A DNA stretch of 64,000 nt from Pelecanus crispus. Taxonomy: Eukaryota; Chordata; Aves; Pelecaniformes; Pelecanidae. The translations under genes and the position numbers were made by a program. A model generated the notes under the pieces. That model did not search any database. It had not been told where the DNA came from and saw only the letters and a program-made list of their open reading frames with translations. Below are positions 26,294 through 36,900 of the stretch, piece by piece (the first letter of the stretch is position 1; each line of letters begins with the position of its first letter). Location of the stretch: the NCBI RefSeq assembly GCF_030463565.1, contig NC_134643.1, positions 43,748,221-43,812,220 of the forward strand. Reading direction: 5' to 3'.

Positions 26294-26549
26294 CTGCGGG
26301 CACAGGGCCGGTTAGGCGGCGCCGCGCCGCGCCCGCCCCGCCCCGTCCCGCCCCGCCCCGGTACCTGGCCGTCGGCGGCTGCAGGCTGAGCGCCTCCAGC
26401 AGGCACCGCCCGTCCCGTGTCAGCAGGGCCTGGCCGCCGGAACGCACCAGCAGCGCCCGCCCGCCCCGCGGCCCCAGGGCGCCGCGCACCGCGCCCGCCA
26501 GCGCCGCCGCCTCCTGCGCCAGCAGCGCCAGCTCCGGCCGCGCCGCCAT
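24346..26549 (-). CDS. BBS10: BBS10, chaperonin-like Bardet-Biedl syndrome 10 protein (exons 24346-26293 and 26365-26549)
   Basis: BBS10 is a vertebrate chaperonin-like protein related to group II (CCT/TCP-1) chaperonins. With MKKS/BBS6, BBS12 and CCT subunits it helps assemble the BBSome, which traffics membrane proteins in cilia. Two exons give about 710 residues (human 723). Exon 1 encodes residues 1-61 and ends in AG before GTACC; exon 2 opens with G after CCCGCAG, and the split codon restores Arg62, as in human ARM. The start ATG at 26549 sits in GCCATGG, a strong Kozak context. The ATP-site string TGDGAKTF is at about residues 75-82, GLPVASSRILPGLILRRDF and VVECLSSEEV lie in the apical-domain half, and VLPVGGYFEILLHYY and an acidic end (NDSEDDF) are at the C terminus. 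The insert after the ATP motif is shorter than in human and glycine-rich. It is on the same strand as OSBPL8, as in human. Confidence 0.96.
26365..26549 (-). CDS. BBS10: BBS10 exon 1
   Basis: This 185-bp exon encodes 61 residues with an N-terminal equatorial-like segment: GALGPRGGRALLV, then GQALLTRDGRCLLEALSL, corresponding to human VGPEGRQVL and GEVLLSRNGGRLLEALHL. It ends in phase 2 before the donor GTACC. The intron at 26294-26364 is only 71 bp and almost pure G+C. Confidence 0.93.
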
Positions 26550-26583
26550 GGCCGCCCCGAAGGCTGAGGCCGGGGGGGGGCGG

Positions 26584-26593
26584 GCGCATGCGC
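26584..26593. promoter_or_regulatory. NRF1-type palindromic site
   Basis: The sequence GCGCATGCGC matches the core of the nuclear respiratory factor 1 motif. It lies 35-44 bp upstream of the BBS10 start codon inside the CpG island, a usual position for this factor in housekeeping promoters. Confidence 0.6.
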
Positions 26594-27052
26594 GGCGGAC
26601 GGCGCGGCGCCCCGAGGGGAGAGGCCGGGCCCGGGCCGGGGCAGCGGCCGAGGCGGGGGAGCGGCGCCCAGGGCCGACACGTCTTTATTTGGGGGCGGCG
26701 GGGCCTGCCCCAGCCGCAGGCCGCTGCCGCCGGCCGGTAACAGCTCACATGCCCTAAACGAGCGGGAGGCGGGCTCCGCGTCGGGCGGGCTGGTTCTCCC
26801 GCTTGGCGCAAGGAAAGGCCTGGGCAGGGGCGGGGGGCACGGGTCGGCACCGGGGGCAGCGGCCCGGAGCCTGCCCTCCCTCCTCGCCCCGCTTCGCAGC
26901 TGCGGTAAGGCTGGAAAAAGCCGAAATAATCTGCCTGTGAGGCTGTTGCTGTGTTATGACTGTTTCTGTAATACCGCGAAGTACTGCAGCTTCCTCGGAA
27001 CAAACACCACAAAATCCTCCGCCCGTGGCTCACCGGCCAGAAGAGGGAATAA

Positions 27053-27058
27053 TTTAAT
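27053..27058 (-). terminator. OSBPL8: Possible poly(A) signal, distal
   Basis: The minus strand reads ATTAAA, followed about 45 nt later by a GT-rich run (TTTTGTGGTGTTTGTTCC). It would be the most distal OSBPL8 site, about 500 bp before the BBS10 start codon. The call is weak. Confidence 0.25.
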
Positions 27059-27073
27059 GTGTTCCAATAGCTG

Positions 27074-27110
27074 ATTTTTTTTTCTTTTTTTTCCACCCCC
27101 CCACCCCCCC
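27074..27110. repeat. Poly(T)/poly(C) tract with G-quadruplex potential on the minus strand
   Basis: T-rich then C-rich tract, T9 C T8 followed by two C7 runs. On the minus strand this gives two G7 runs separated by one T. It lies about 530 bp upstream of the BBS10 start codon, between that gene and OSBPL8. Confidence 0.7.
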
Positions 27111-27435
27111 GAGTCTGACTAAGCGGGAAAGTTACTTCTCAAACACAGAAGCCCTCACACAAGGTCAGATGTTACATATGGCACAAACTTGACAAATCTT
27201 CTTTACATGTCTCAGAACAGCAAGAAACCCATCAAGAAGGCACTGTTTACAATACTTGAATATCTGCTAAATTTTCCGTGATTTGAGGATACCCTTGGAA
27301 TAACAATAATTAAAACTTACAGATGTACAGAATCCTTGTTATATGTTATTTACACAAACAGCAGTGAAGTAACAGCCTTTAAGAAACTATATGAAACATT
27401 GCATCCAAAGTCTGTTTCATAAATACCAGTCTAGC

Positions 27436-27457
27436 AAAAAAAAAAAAAAAAAAAAAA
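27436..27457. repeat. Poly(A) tract of 22 bases
   Basis: An uninterrupted A22 on the plus strand (T22 on the transcribed strand) in or just after the OSBPL8 3' UTR. It is not attached to a recognisable retrocopy. Confidence 0.85.
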
Positions 27458-27553
27458 TTAAAAGGCACAGGAGGGCAGCGAACAACAAACAAAAAAAGGA
27501 AGAAACCACCATCACTACATTTTATGGGACAACCTTTCAAATAATTTATGAGA

Positions 27554-27559
27554 TTTAAT
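27554..27559 (-). terminator. OSBPL8: Candidate OSBPL8 poly(A) signal
   Basis: The minus strand reads ATTAAA. About 40 nt downstream it has the GT-rich string GTAGTGATGGTGGTTTC. No canonical AATAAA was found on the minus strand between 27000 and 30860, so this variant signal is the best candidate for the end of the OSBPL8 transcript. Confidence 0.4.
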
Positions 27560-30500
27560 GGGGGTGGGGAAACAACCAGGCTATACCCTCACTAAGTAAT
27601 GTCACCTATTTAAAAGGAATCAACATGTGAAATGCAAGAAACATCATCTGCTGCTGAAACTGATACTTGCTACATTTCACATGGCATATTTACTTTTTCT
27701 TACCTTAGGTCATCTGTACCTAAACTAGGCAATCTGTACCTAAAATGGTGAATTAAAGGCTTAGAGTGCATTTGAAAAAACAAAACAAAACAAAAGCAAA
27801 CCAACAAAACCACATGGTAACAAATTCTGAAAATATTTCCTGTACAAGATAAAAACCCAAACAAAACAAGATTTGTAAATCAAATGTGAAAACAGGTGCT
27901 GTTTTAAACTGTAAAAACTAGTAGGAGGCCACAGCCCTCAAACATCTGCAAACTGTACAATCAATTTTTATAACTATGTGCAGAGCTTAAGTACAGTCTT
28001 AAGTACATAATATTCAAGATCAGCTACACATCATGGTTAAACAGGAGGACAACGGTGATGCGCTAGAGAAAAGGCTTCATACACGCCTATGACCCGCTGC
28101 ACTGTAAAAATCAGGCAAGAAATTTCTTTGTTCTACTCACATGAGGGAACATCATACAAACCCCAGCAAAACAGGAGTTACTAGGTTTTCAATGTACTTT
28201 TTAGAATTTAAGTTATCTAATCATGCAGTCAAGCAGAAGTCTGCAATTTTACTTTCCAGAAAGTTTCATCGTATATCCTTTACCTTCCTGGACCATCACT
28301 AAACCCACTTTTACAACAGAATTAAACGTTAAAAGCTAAGTTGAAAAGGAAAATAAGCACAGGCATTTTGTCTCGCTCTGTTCAAGTCTTTTACTTATCT
28401 TGAGCTGAGCATGCAATTCAGATATGGAGTATCTGTTTAGTCTGACATTGTCCAACACCGTGCTGCCAGCCAGCTGGCTGGGTCAAATCCACACTTACTA
28501 CCATGCAGTCCGTGTTAAAAATACATGCAGACTGTGTTATTAACTGATCTTGAATAGAACTGATTAAAAAAAAATCAACATGAAAGGGCAGAAGGACATT
28601 TCTGTTTACAGGGAGATAAAAGCTTGTAACTACCAGTCAAGAGTTTCAGCACCACAAATGTAGCAGAGTAGTATCTTAGGGGACTGAAGTTATTGCCCAA
28701 ATTCTGTCTCGTTTCCTCTTGTATTACTCCCATGTACAGAGTATGCTTAAAGGCTTGTAATGGATCTTCAGACAGGTGAAGCTTTGACATCTGAATGCGA
28801 TAATAAATGGCTAAATTCCAGGCTGAGAACATTAAATGAATGCTATTATATTCTGCTTTCTTTATGCCATTTTATACACGGCTAACAACTTCAGTTTCTG
28901 TTTGGAGACTTAGGGATTTTTTTAAAATTTTTTTTTTAAACAGCAAGGGTCTTTCTATATTCACAAATTTTACCTCATCAGCTGTAGATGTAATAGAAGT
29001 CCAATAAGTTTGGTCCTGCCCACGTATACAAGGTCACTCTGGTTAAGGTACCGCATTCCAGAAAATTATTCAAGACCAAACTATGCTAATATGAAGCTGT
29101 AAGAAATAAGCTGAAGTTGACTCCTTAAAAGCAATAAACTTTCATGTAGCTGAGACCCAAAGAAGGGGAAAGGCGAAAGAGAAGGGGAGGTGTGTGAAGA
29201 TGTCAGCCACGGGAATATATGAGCTAGACTGACAAACCACAAGTAAATAGTATTTTCACTAAATACTGGGTGAGACTGATGCAGAACAGAAAGGTAGATC
29301 ACCTGGAGAGTCGGGGAGGCTGCCCGAGGCAGAGGGATAACCGGGCCATGGCAAAAAGCCAGAAGTGACCTTTGAACTGTTCCACTGCCTGGGATGGATT
29401 TGATTTTGGAGAGGATCCTCGGAAAACAAACTTGGCTGCCCTTTGCATTGTGCCGCTCATCCGCCTGCTGTCTCATCTGGGTGACTGAGAGTACCTTTAC
29501 AATACTGCAGCCCCTTTTTTTACTTGGTATGCTTGACTGGCACAAGGAATTCACCAGATAAACACTGGCACTAAATTTTTTTGCTGGAATTTTACAAGTT
29601 CTATGCATGCATATATTTCTTCAAATAAAAATGTTAGAGACCCTGGTTTTAAATTGAAACTGAAGCTTCACATTAATTTGTATGGCTACAGCGTAACGAA
29701 TAGGTGCATCCGTGTGTTCTGTTAGGTAGTATACACTGCAGTAGGGAGGAATTTAACAAAGATTTAGGGTTTCACTCTCGTTTGTTTTGATATGTGTGGT
29801 GTTAGCCATCCCACAATTTCTGAAGATTTTCCCCTTGTAAACACACACAGTTTCATTTTCAAGTGAACTCATGACGGTGCCGGAATTCTGTTCTACATCG
29901 TCTGCCTTTTGGGACGTTCAACTCCAGCTACATACTAAGCACACATTTGCATCTGCACATTTTGTTTCAAAAATAAGAAAGAGTCCTGGCATCAGCAATC
30001 TGTCTGCTTACTGTGACATGGCCATACACAAATGTAAATTCAGAGCTGTAGACTTATCAAGACTTACAAACATACCATAAATCTTTGACATTTGCAATTC
30101 ATGAGAGAGAGTGGACCAAGACAGTACCTTCCCAGGTGCTGTACTGTTAAAAATGTGCTCTGCACAGTAGATGCAGGAATGTTTTTATGAAGACTCTGAA
30201 GTTTTAAAACTATAAAAATAAAACAGCTGGCTTTCAAGCCACAATAGTAATTCAGGATAAAAACTGTCATACTTCCAAAACAATTCAAGGACATTACATT
30301 GCAGAATTCCCGAAGACTTCAGCTTTTTACTTGCCAGCTCCTAACACTCATGATCTTTGTATAATGATGTATTTGTTTGACCTTAAACACAAGTTTACTT
30401 CCCAATGCCATTTACAAAAACTGTTGGCTACTTCAAAAGTTCCTTTGTTACAAAAATGGGAAGTTTATATGTAACAAAGTATGCTCATTTATCATTCTAT

Positions 30501-30860
30501 CATAACAGGAATCACATCCTACCTACAGGGTCTGACCTCTGAATTTTTAACTTCATCTATTCTGCGGTGAAGATTCATCAGTACAGCATATGACGTAATA
30601 TAAAACACAAGGCTGATGTCGTATGTCTGCAAGACAGAGGCACACACCAGGAGCAAGAGTGTACTGGCACTTAGACAATTCTTACTTCAACTGGGTAGAC
30701 AGGAGCATGATTCTGAATCATGGACGCGGAGGCAAAGTTCTGTAAGTTGTTGCTACGGGCCTCTTTTAGATAATATTGCATCATTTAAAGTCCAACCTAA
30801 AATATGGTCCCCAGTAACAGTTCGATCATTGCAGTTCGGAAAGGCCCTTGTTCACACTTG
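27560..30860 (-). other. OSBPL8: OSBPL8 3' UTR (extent uncertain)
   Basis: About 3.3 kb follow the OSBPL8 stop codon, AT-rich and without a supportable exon or transposon. A 3' UTR of this order is expected for OSBPL8 in vertebrates. The 175-residue frame at 29081-29608 (-) lies inside it and shows no domain. The end is set by the best candidate poly(A) signal and could lie nearer 27050. Confidence 0.5.
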
Positions 30861-30996
30861 CTATTTGAACAAGAAATTAATGATAAGCTGCAGCAGAACC
30901 AGGAGTAAAATGAAGACATAGTGCTTAAACTGCAAGAAATGGTAGTCCACAGGTGGTGAATTAGAAGTGACTCTATTTCGTAGAGCCATAATGTCT
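30861..30996 (-). CDS. OSBPL8: OSBPL8 last coding exon (tail anchor)
   Basis: 136 coding bp ending in TAG at 30861-30863: [20 protein letters not shown] then the hydrophobic tail [19 protein letters not shown]. This is the C-terminal membrane anchor that fixes ORP8 in the ER. Acceptor TTACAG. The exon continues into the 3' UTR. Confidence 0.96.
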
Positions 30997-33900
30997 CTGT
31001 AAGATAGAAAATAATATCCTGTAAATGACAATCTAGACAATTTGGCATTTTCTAGTATGTTAGGGCTCCCTACAGAAGACAGTTTTTGAGGAAAATTATG
31101 AAACATCATTGAGCAATGAACGTTTGGCAAGAAGGGTAGTTTAAAGACAACAAGGCTCTAAAGCAGAAAGATACATACCAACCTCCAAGGAAAAAAAGCT
31201 AGAAAATTAGTATACTCTAAACCATTTTAAAGCATTTTACTTAGTAATACCTCTTAATGTCTTCTTGTGTTTCTTTTATAGATTCAATGGCACTCTGCAG
31301 TTCACCAAGGTCTGCCCCTTTTTTCCTTATTCTTGTATTATGCTTCAGAAGTTGTGCTAGAAAGATACAAAAGCCAGATGTAATCCACAGAAGCGACTGC
31401 TAAGTCAAAAAAGGAATGAATTACTAATGACAAACTCAACCACTTGTAAAGATGAGGACTAAATTTCTAACTAAGCTTCTGTTGAAAACTAAAGCTTTAT
31501 TTCAGAGTCACCTATAGTACAGAAGGACAGCAAGGTAAGCGCTTGAAGTATCCTAAAACACTCACTATATTATTTAATTTCTGCAAGCATTATCAACAAC
31601 AAAAATCTGCCTTCTAGCAACATACTGATCTACAACTTAAAATGATTCATCTTGTTTACACACACAATTTTTTCCCCAGATACTAAATATGTGCAGCACT
31701 TAAGCCTACCCGCACTACACGTTTAAAAGGACAGGAAAGTTTGCAATTAAAATCATAAGCCATTCTGCTTCTTTTGTTTTTCCAGAATGTGCTTCACGTT
31801 GGATAAAACTGTAATCTAAAGCATGCATTATTTCGTAATACAAACATTAAGAAGAGTATGTTTGACTACAGAACTCCATTTCACTGTCAAATAAATTTAT
31901 TATTTCTGTATGCAAATGTATCTTTTCCTACCTTCACTCCCAGAGGAATCCTGGTTATCAGGCTCCGGGGATGAGAAACCGCACTCCCCCTTCTTCTGAC
32001 TGGCTGGCTTTCGTTTGATTTTTGGAACATTAACCTACAATCGATAAACTTATGAATTATTCCCAGAGAACCAGAACTGTAGCAAAGCAGCACATTCTAA
32101 CAGTAATGGCTAAAAGCACAATATCTAATAGGAGTCCAAGTTAAAATTTTTGATGTACAAGCAGTCTGAAGTATGTGCATCTTCCCGTTTAAGGGAAAAT
32201 ACACATTAAACTGTTGAGTTCAAGTTTTCATATTTTATATGCCTATCCAATCATCTCTACCGCTTAGGATGCAACACAGAAATGAAAGACTACAGACTGG
32301 GTAAACTACATTTTTGTAGGATAACAATAGTATTTCCCATCACTGCCAATGCTTTGATGACCTTTATACACATAATGCAATATATACAAGTCCCTGGATC
32401 TTGCTGCACCTGCTAACAGAACTGGAACATACCATTGGTGTCCGATGTCGAACTTTTGTTTGGATGGCGCCATCTTTTTCAAATTGAATCATATCATTCA
32501 AAGGGTCCCATGGTCTGGTACTAGGCAAAGTGAATATAATTGATTAATACCACAGCAATTTAGATCAGAAATATTTTCCCGCTCTGAAACTGTTCACTGT
32601 GAACAGGTTAAAGCTCTCTCTCCCTGTATAAAGTCAGCCATGGAATAAGTGGTCCTATCTTTCACCTATAGACCAGTCCTAGACTGAAAGTCCAAGAGAG
32701 CCAAAAATAAACTTCACGTCCAGGTCAAACTCTCAGCCAGCTGATAAGAGTACAAGCTATTGTATTAACCAACAACATAATTATGAAATTATTTGGCTAG
32801 AGATATATATTTGTCAAACATGGAAAGGTTTTCTGTTTAATGTACAGTTATTATTCTAGAACTACAGGGAAATTAGGGGATTTTAAAAATTATTATTATT
32901 TTGGACTGTTATTTGTTTTTGCTTTTAAAAGATGCCTAGGAAGGAAAGGTTAAGAATCAGTCACCTCAAACCTGCTTTTATCCCAAAGTGCCTAACAGTA
33001 ATCAAGACTGGTTTCAAGAAGCACTAATGAGCTATGCAGTTTGCTTGTTCTGATTTTTAAGAGTGCTCTTCCAAGTACAGGTTGATACAGAATTAAAAAA
33101 AAAAAAAAAATCAAGCAAAAGACACATAGCTCACTGGAGAACAACAAGCAGCCAAACTCAAAACCTGACATCCCTACTAATTACAGCCTTTTCAGCATAA
33201 AAACTGCAAGTCAGCTGCATGAAGATTGCTCTCATGCACAGCTATAGTGAGAGCAGATTAAGCATGGATTTCTTTTCATCTCCTCCTGTATGCCTTTTAA
33301 AACAGCTGTAGCTGTTTCAGGTGTTGTGAACACAGACCTGCATTTACACCTTAGCTTAACCTGACTTGAGTTAAATGTCATCTAAGTGGGTAAGAACAAG
33401 GTATTGCTCTCCCAAAGGACGTTTGTATCTGTAATCCAGATGTCTAAATCCATAATCCAGATACTTTAACAAATGCCACAGCTCACTGTACGCATCTTTC
33501 ACAGTAAGCATAAAAGACTGCTCTCTACATGGACCAGGTAGTGTGCTGGCATTATTGCATAAAAGGAGACAGAAGTTTCTTCCAGCAACTGCTGACAGTG
33601 CAGACTGCTTTCTAGCACATAGTAAAATTTCCGTGGCACATCCTTGAACCACAAGAGGTCGAGACAAGAAATAACGCAGATTAATGAGGTAGGTCTTAAA
33701 ACTGCAGTCTAACAGATTTAAAGTTCAGTACTCTTCCTGATGGTTTTACACAGGGTTCAACAGTATGGGCAGCCAAGTCGGCTGGACTATTCACAGCTCT
33801 TCCAACAGGAAGAAGCATCAACAGCACTAGAAGGTTCAAACCAAGAGAGTGTGTTTCACAGAGCGTTTAGCCTAGTTGGAGAACTCCCTGCTGCAGGATG

Positions 33901-36900
33901 TTTTGGGTAGTAAAAGTCTGCACAGATTTCAGAGGAAACCAGGGAAATTCATGGAAAAGAAATCTATTGAGAGTTGCTAAATACACAGAATCCCTGGTTG
34001 GTTCCAGGAAACCTCCAAGTTCCAAATTTGCTGGAGACATGAAGAGTACTCAGGATTCTTGTACTCTTCCCTATACGTACACTTACATCACTGCCCCGAT
34101 ATTGCCATTCTTGTACAGAAAGGTGAACGGTTCCCAGGTTTAGCCATGGGAATATACTTCCAGTATCCATGGCTTCAGAATTACTTAACTCAGAGTGTAT
34201 CATCTTTGGATATTTTACTTTTACAATCCCTGCGGTATAGAAGTGTGCTGGGTATTGAAAAAGAATCAGCAGAATGTGGGTGTTTTGTGAAAACCATCAC
34301 TAGTAAAGGGCTCATCTCCAAGCTGACCATTGTGAGTGTTGGTGAGAACACAGAATGCATCCCAGCAGTCAGGGAGACAGCTACATCTTCATCTTCTGAC
34401 CCAGATCATCACACAAAGAGATCACAAGCACCTATGTGTGCAAGGCATATTTGACAACTAAGCAGAGCCACCTGGTTCCAGCATTAACCACTGTTGTCAA
34501 CCTGTTATTCTCAGACTTATTCTAACATACAACAAATTAAATAGCTTAGTTCAACTAATCACAGGCTTTTCTGATTTCCAGACACTAGATTTTCTGATTT
34601 CCAGTTGGTATGTCCGTATGTACCATATTTTCCAGTCGGGGAACATCTGGGTAGCTGCTCTAGTCAGTCTGGGGGAGGGGGGAAAAGAGCACAATGCATC
34701 CCAAAGTGCCATCCCCAAGAAACTCTAGAACATAACACGAATTTGTAGAGGCACATAACTATAAAGATAAAAAAGAAAAAGCCCATTGCAATGGTTACAT
34801 GAAACATGGTTTGCTTCATTAGCAATCACTGCCTTTTCAATACTAAAAGGGCCAACCAAGTTCAGCTAAAGAATTACGCATTTTAATTAAAATACATAAA
34901 TAAGAATATCAAATAACATTGCATATTTCACGAGTTTGAACTCAGCAATGTATTCGAGTTCTTTTGCTCCTGAAATCACAGGAAGAGGCTCAGCAGCACT
35001 ACCAAGCATTTAACAAGCAGTTTTTGTTACAAGCACTTCCGAACTCACTCAGCATATTTGTAGTGCCATTCTCCTGTGACTGAATCCTGATCGAACAGCT
35101 TGCACATCCACTCTTCACCCTTAAGCTTCCTCTCTTTGGCACTCTTTCTCTGAGCTTCTTCCAGAACGTATTTCTCTTGAGTAGCTTCTGTTTGGTCTTT
35201 ATTATTTATTGCTCTTGTCACTTGTTGCCAAAGCCTGACAAATGAGCAATACAGAGTTACAATCTGCTTGACAGAAATAATTGCAAACATTTCCTTAATT
35301 ACAGGCTAAGTAAATGGACAACCTCTAAATAGAATATTATCATGCTGTAATACATGTTTTATCTATATTTCCATCAAGACTTTCCATGATTGTAAGGTTT
35401 GTAAGTAACGATCTTGCATTTAACCGTGTTTTACAGGCCAGTATCAGCAAACATGGGAAAGAAAGAAATCATAATTTGTTCATAATTCGGAGAAGATGAT
35501 GAGTTTTATTTTGTCAAAATAATTACACACGGTTCTAAAGTGAACTTACTTCTCTGACTCAAAGTCATCTTGCTCTTCAAACTTCACTGTGTATCTAGGT
35601 AATCTATGCTGCTTGATATCAGATGTTGGGTTCCAGAATGTCTCTGAAACATCTGTCTTCTTGTCACTAATAGTAACTTCACTGTCCTGTAACATACATA
35701 ATTCAGTTACCCTAATTGTAATAATCTCAAAGAGTGCCAAAATAACACAAAAGGGAGGAATAAGCAATGTTTTTGTAACAAGAATTTCTTTTCTTTTGGA
35801 TGCATGTAATTAAGAATAATTAGTTATGCTAGCTTTAACATTCAGTTTCTGCACTCTGTGCTAGTTCTAACTTGGAACAGAGATGCAATGGAACCATTAC
35901 CACATCCAAAAACCAGCAGTGCCAGTGTCATCTCACCAGAACTGAAACAAGTTTAAACATTTCATGCTGTTGCCATAACAATTCTTCACAGTACTAACAC
36001 ATATACTAAAAACATTTCACAAGCTGAAATGTATTTTCTTCATGAACTACTCAAATGTACACAACTTTTCCACCTTTTAACAGATGCAAATAACACTATG
36101 TTGATTCTATACTTTCTTAAGAACTGTCTAACTGTAAAGAGATACTTTCTATAAAAGTGGTACTTAATCAACTCTTTTTTTTTAAACTTGAGTCTTTTTT
36201 GTAACTAAGTGCTATTTTCACCTGTCTCAACTATCAGCCAGAATTTATAAAATACCATCACTCACTACTTACCCAGTGACCCTCCAAAATAGCCAGAACT
36301 TCTTTGCCAAGCTTAATTTTCCCTGATATTTGGTTAACACTGTCATTGTTACCCAGAAAAGGCTGCAAATCAAAAAGAAATGCTTTCATGTTTGTTTTAA
36401 TAGCAAATTATTTTTGCATTTATGTTTAGTGTTAAGGAAAAAAGTGCATTTATGAAATGTGGTGTAAATAATCCTGATGGCTTTTAACATTATAACTTCT
36501 GCCCATTTAATCCCCAAGACAAGTCTAAAACCACAGTACGTTGTTCTCTCATGCTGTATTTTCATAAAAGATTTGCTGAGCAAAAGCATTTTCTAAGCAA
36601 TGTGGAAAGAAAACGGGAAATAATGCAGAAAACAGTGACACAATGATATCTTGGAGGAAATAGTCATTTGCTACACTAATTTCACCACTTTGCCAAGGAC
36701 CATTTGTTACTAGAGATTAACTCTTGCAGAAGCAACAACAAAAATGATTGCCAAGGATTTTCTTTGGCTTTTGTGATAGTCTGCACACGTATCCTGTGGG
36801 CTGACGAGGCAAAATATCAATTAACACAGCCTCCTAACTGTTATGTTTTCCCTATAATTTCAACGGAATACAGCTTCCCTCTCCATGTGCACACTTCTTA

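Larger units (their letters stand above)
25690..26910. promoter_or_regulatory. BBS10: CpG island over the BBS10 promoter and 5' coding region
   Basis: Very high G+C with dense CG dinucleotides, in contrast to the AT-rich DNA on both sides. It covers the presumed BBS10 promoter, exon 1, the short intron and the 5' part of exon 2. GC-box-like CCCCGCCCC strings occur at about 26335-26360. It is probably a constitutive CpG-island promoter; the antisense open frames inside it are compositional artefacts. Confidence 0.85.

Noticed and set aside
25906-26757. A 283-residue plus-strand open frame antisense to BBS10
   Set aside because: It lies inside the CpG island, is built of Ala, Arg, Gly and Pro, and mirrors the true BBS10 exons. 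High GC removes stop codons by chance.
26294-27096. Extension of the BBS10 exon 2 frame upstream to 27096
   Set aside because: The frame runs through the intron acceptor, intron and promoter. Exon 1 at 26365-26549 in another frame matches the BBS10 N terminus and joins with correct phase and GT-AG ends.
27436-27457. Poly(A) tract as the end of a processed pseudogene
   Set aside because: No retrocopied coding sequence lies next to it.
29081-29608. A 175-residue minus-strand frame between OSBPL8 and BBS10
   Set aside because: It lies after the OSBPL8 stop codon, in the likely 3' UTR, and has no domain.
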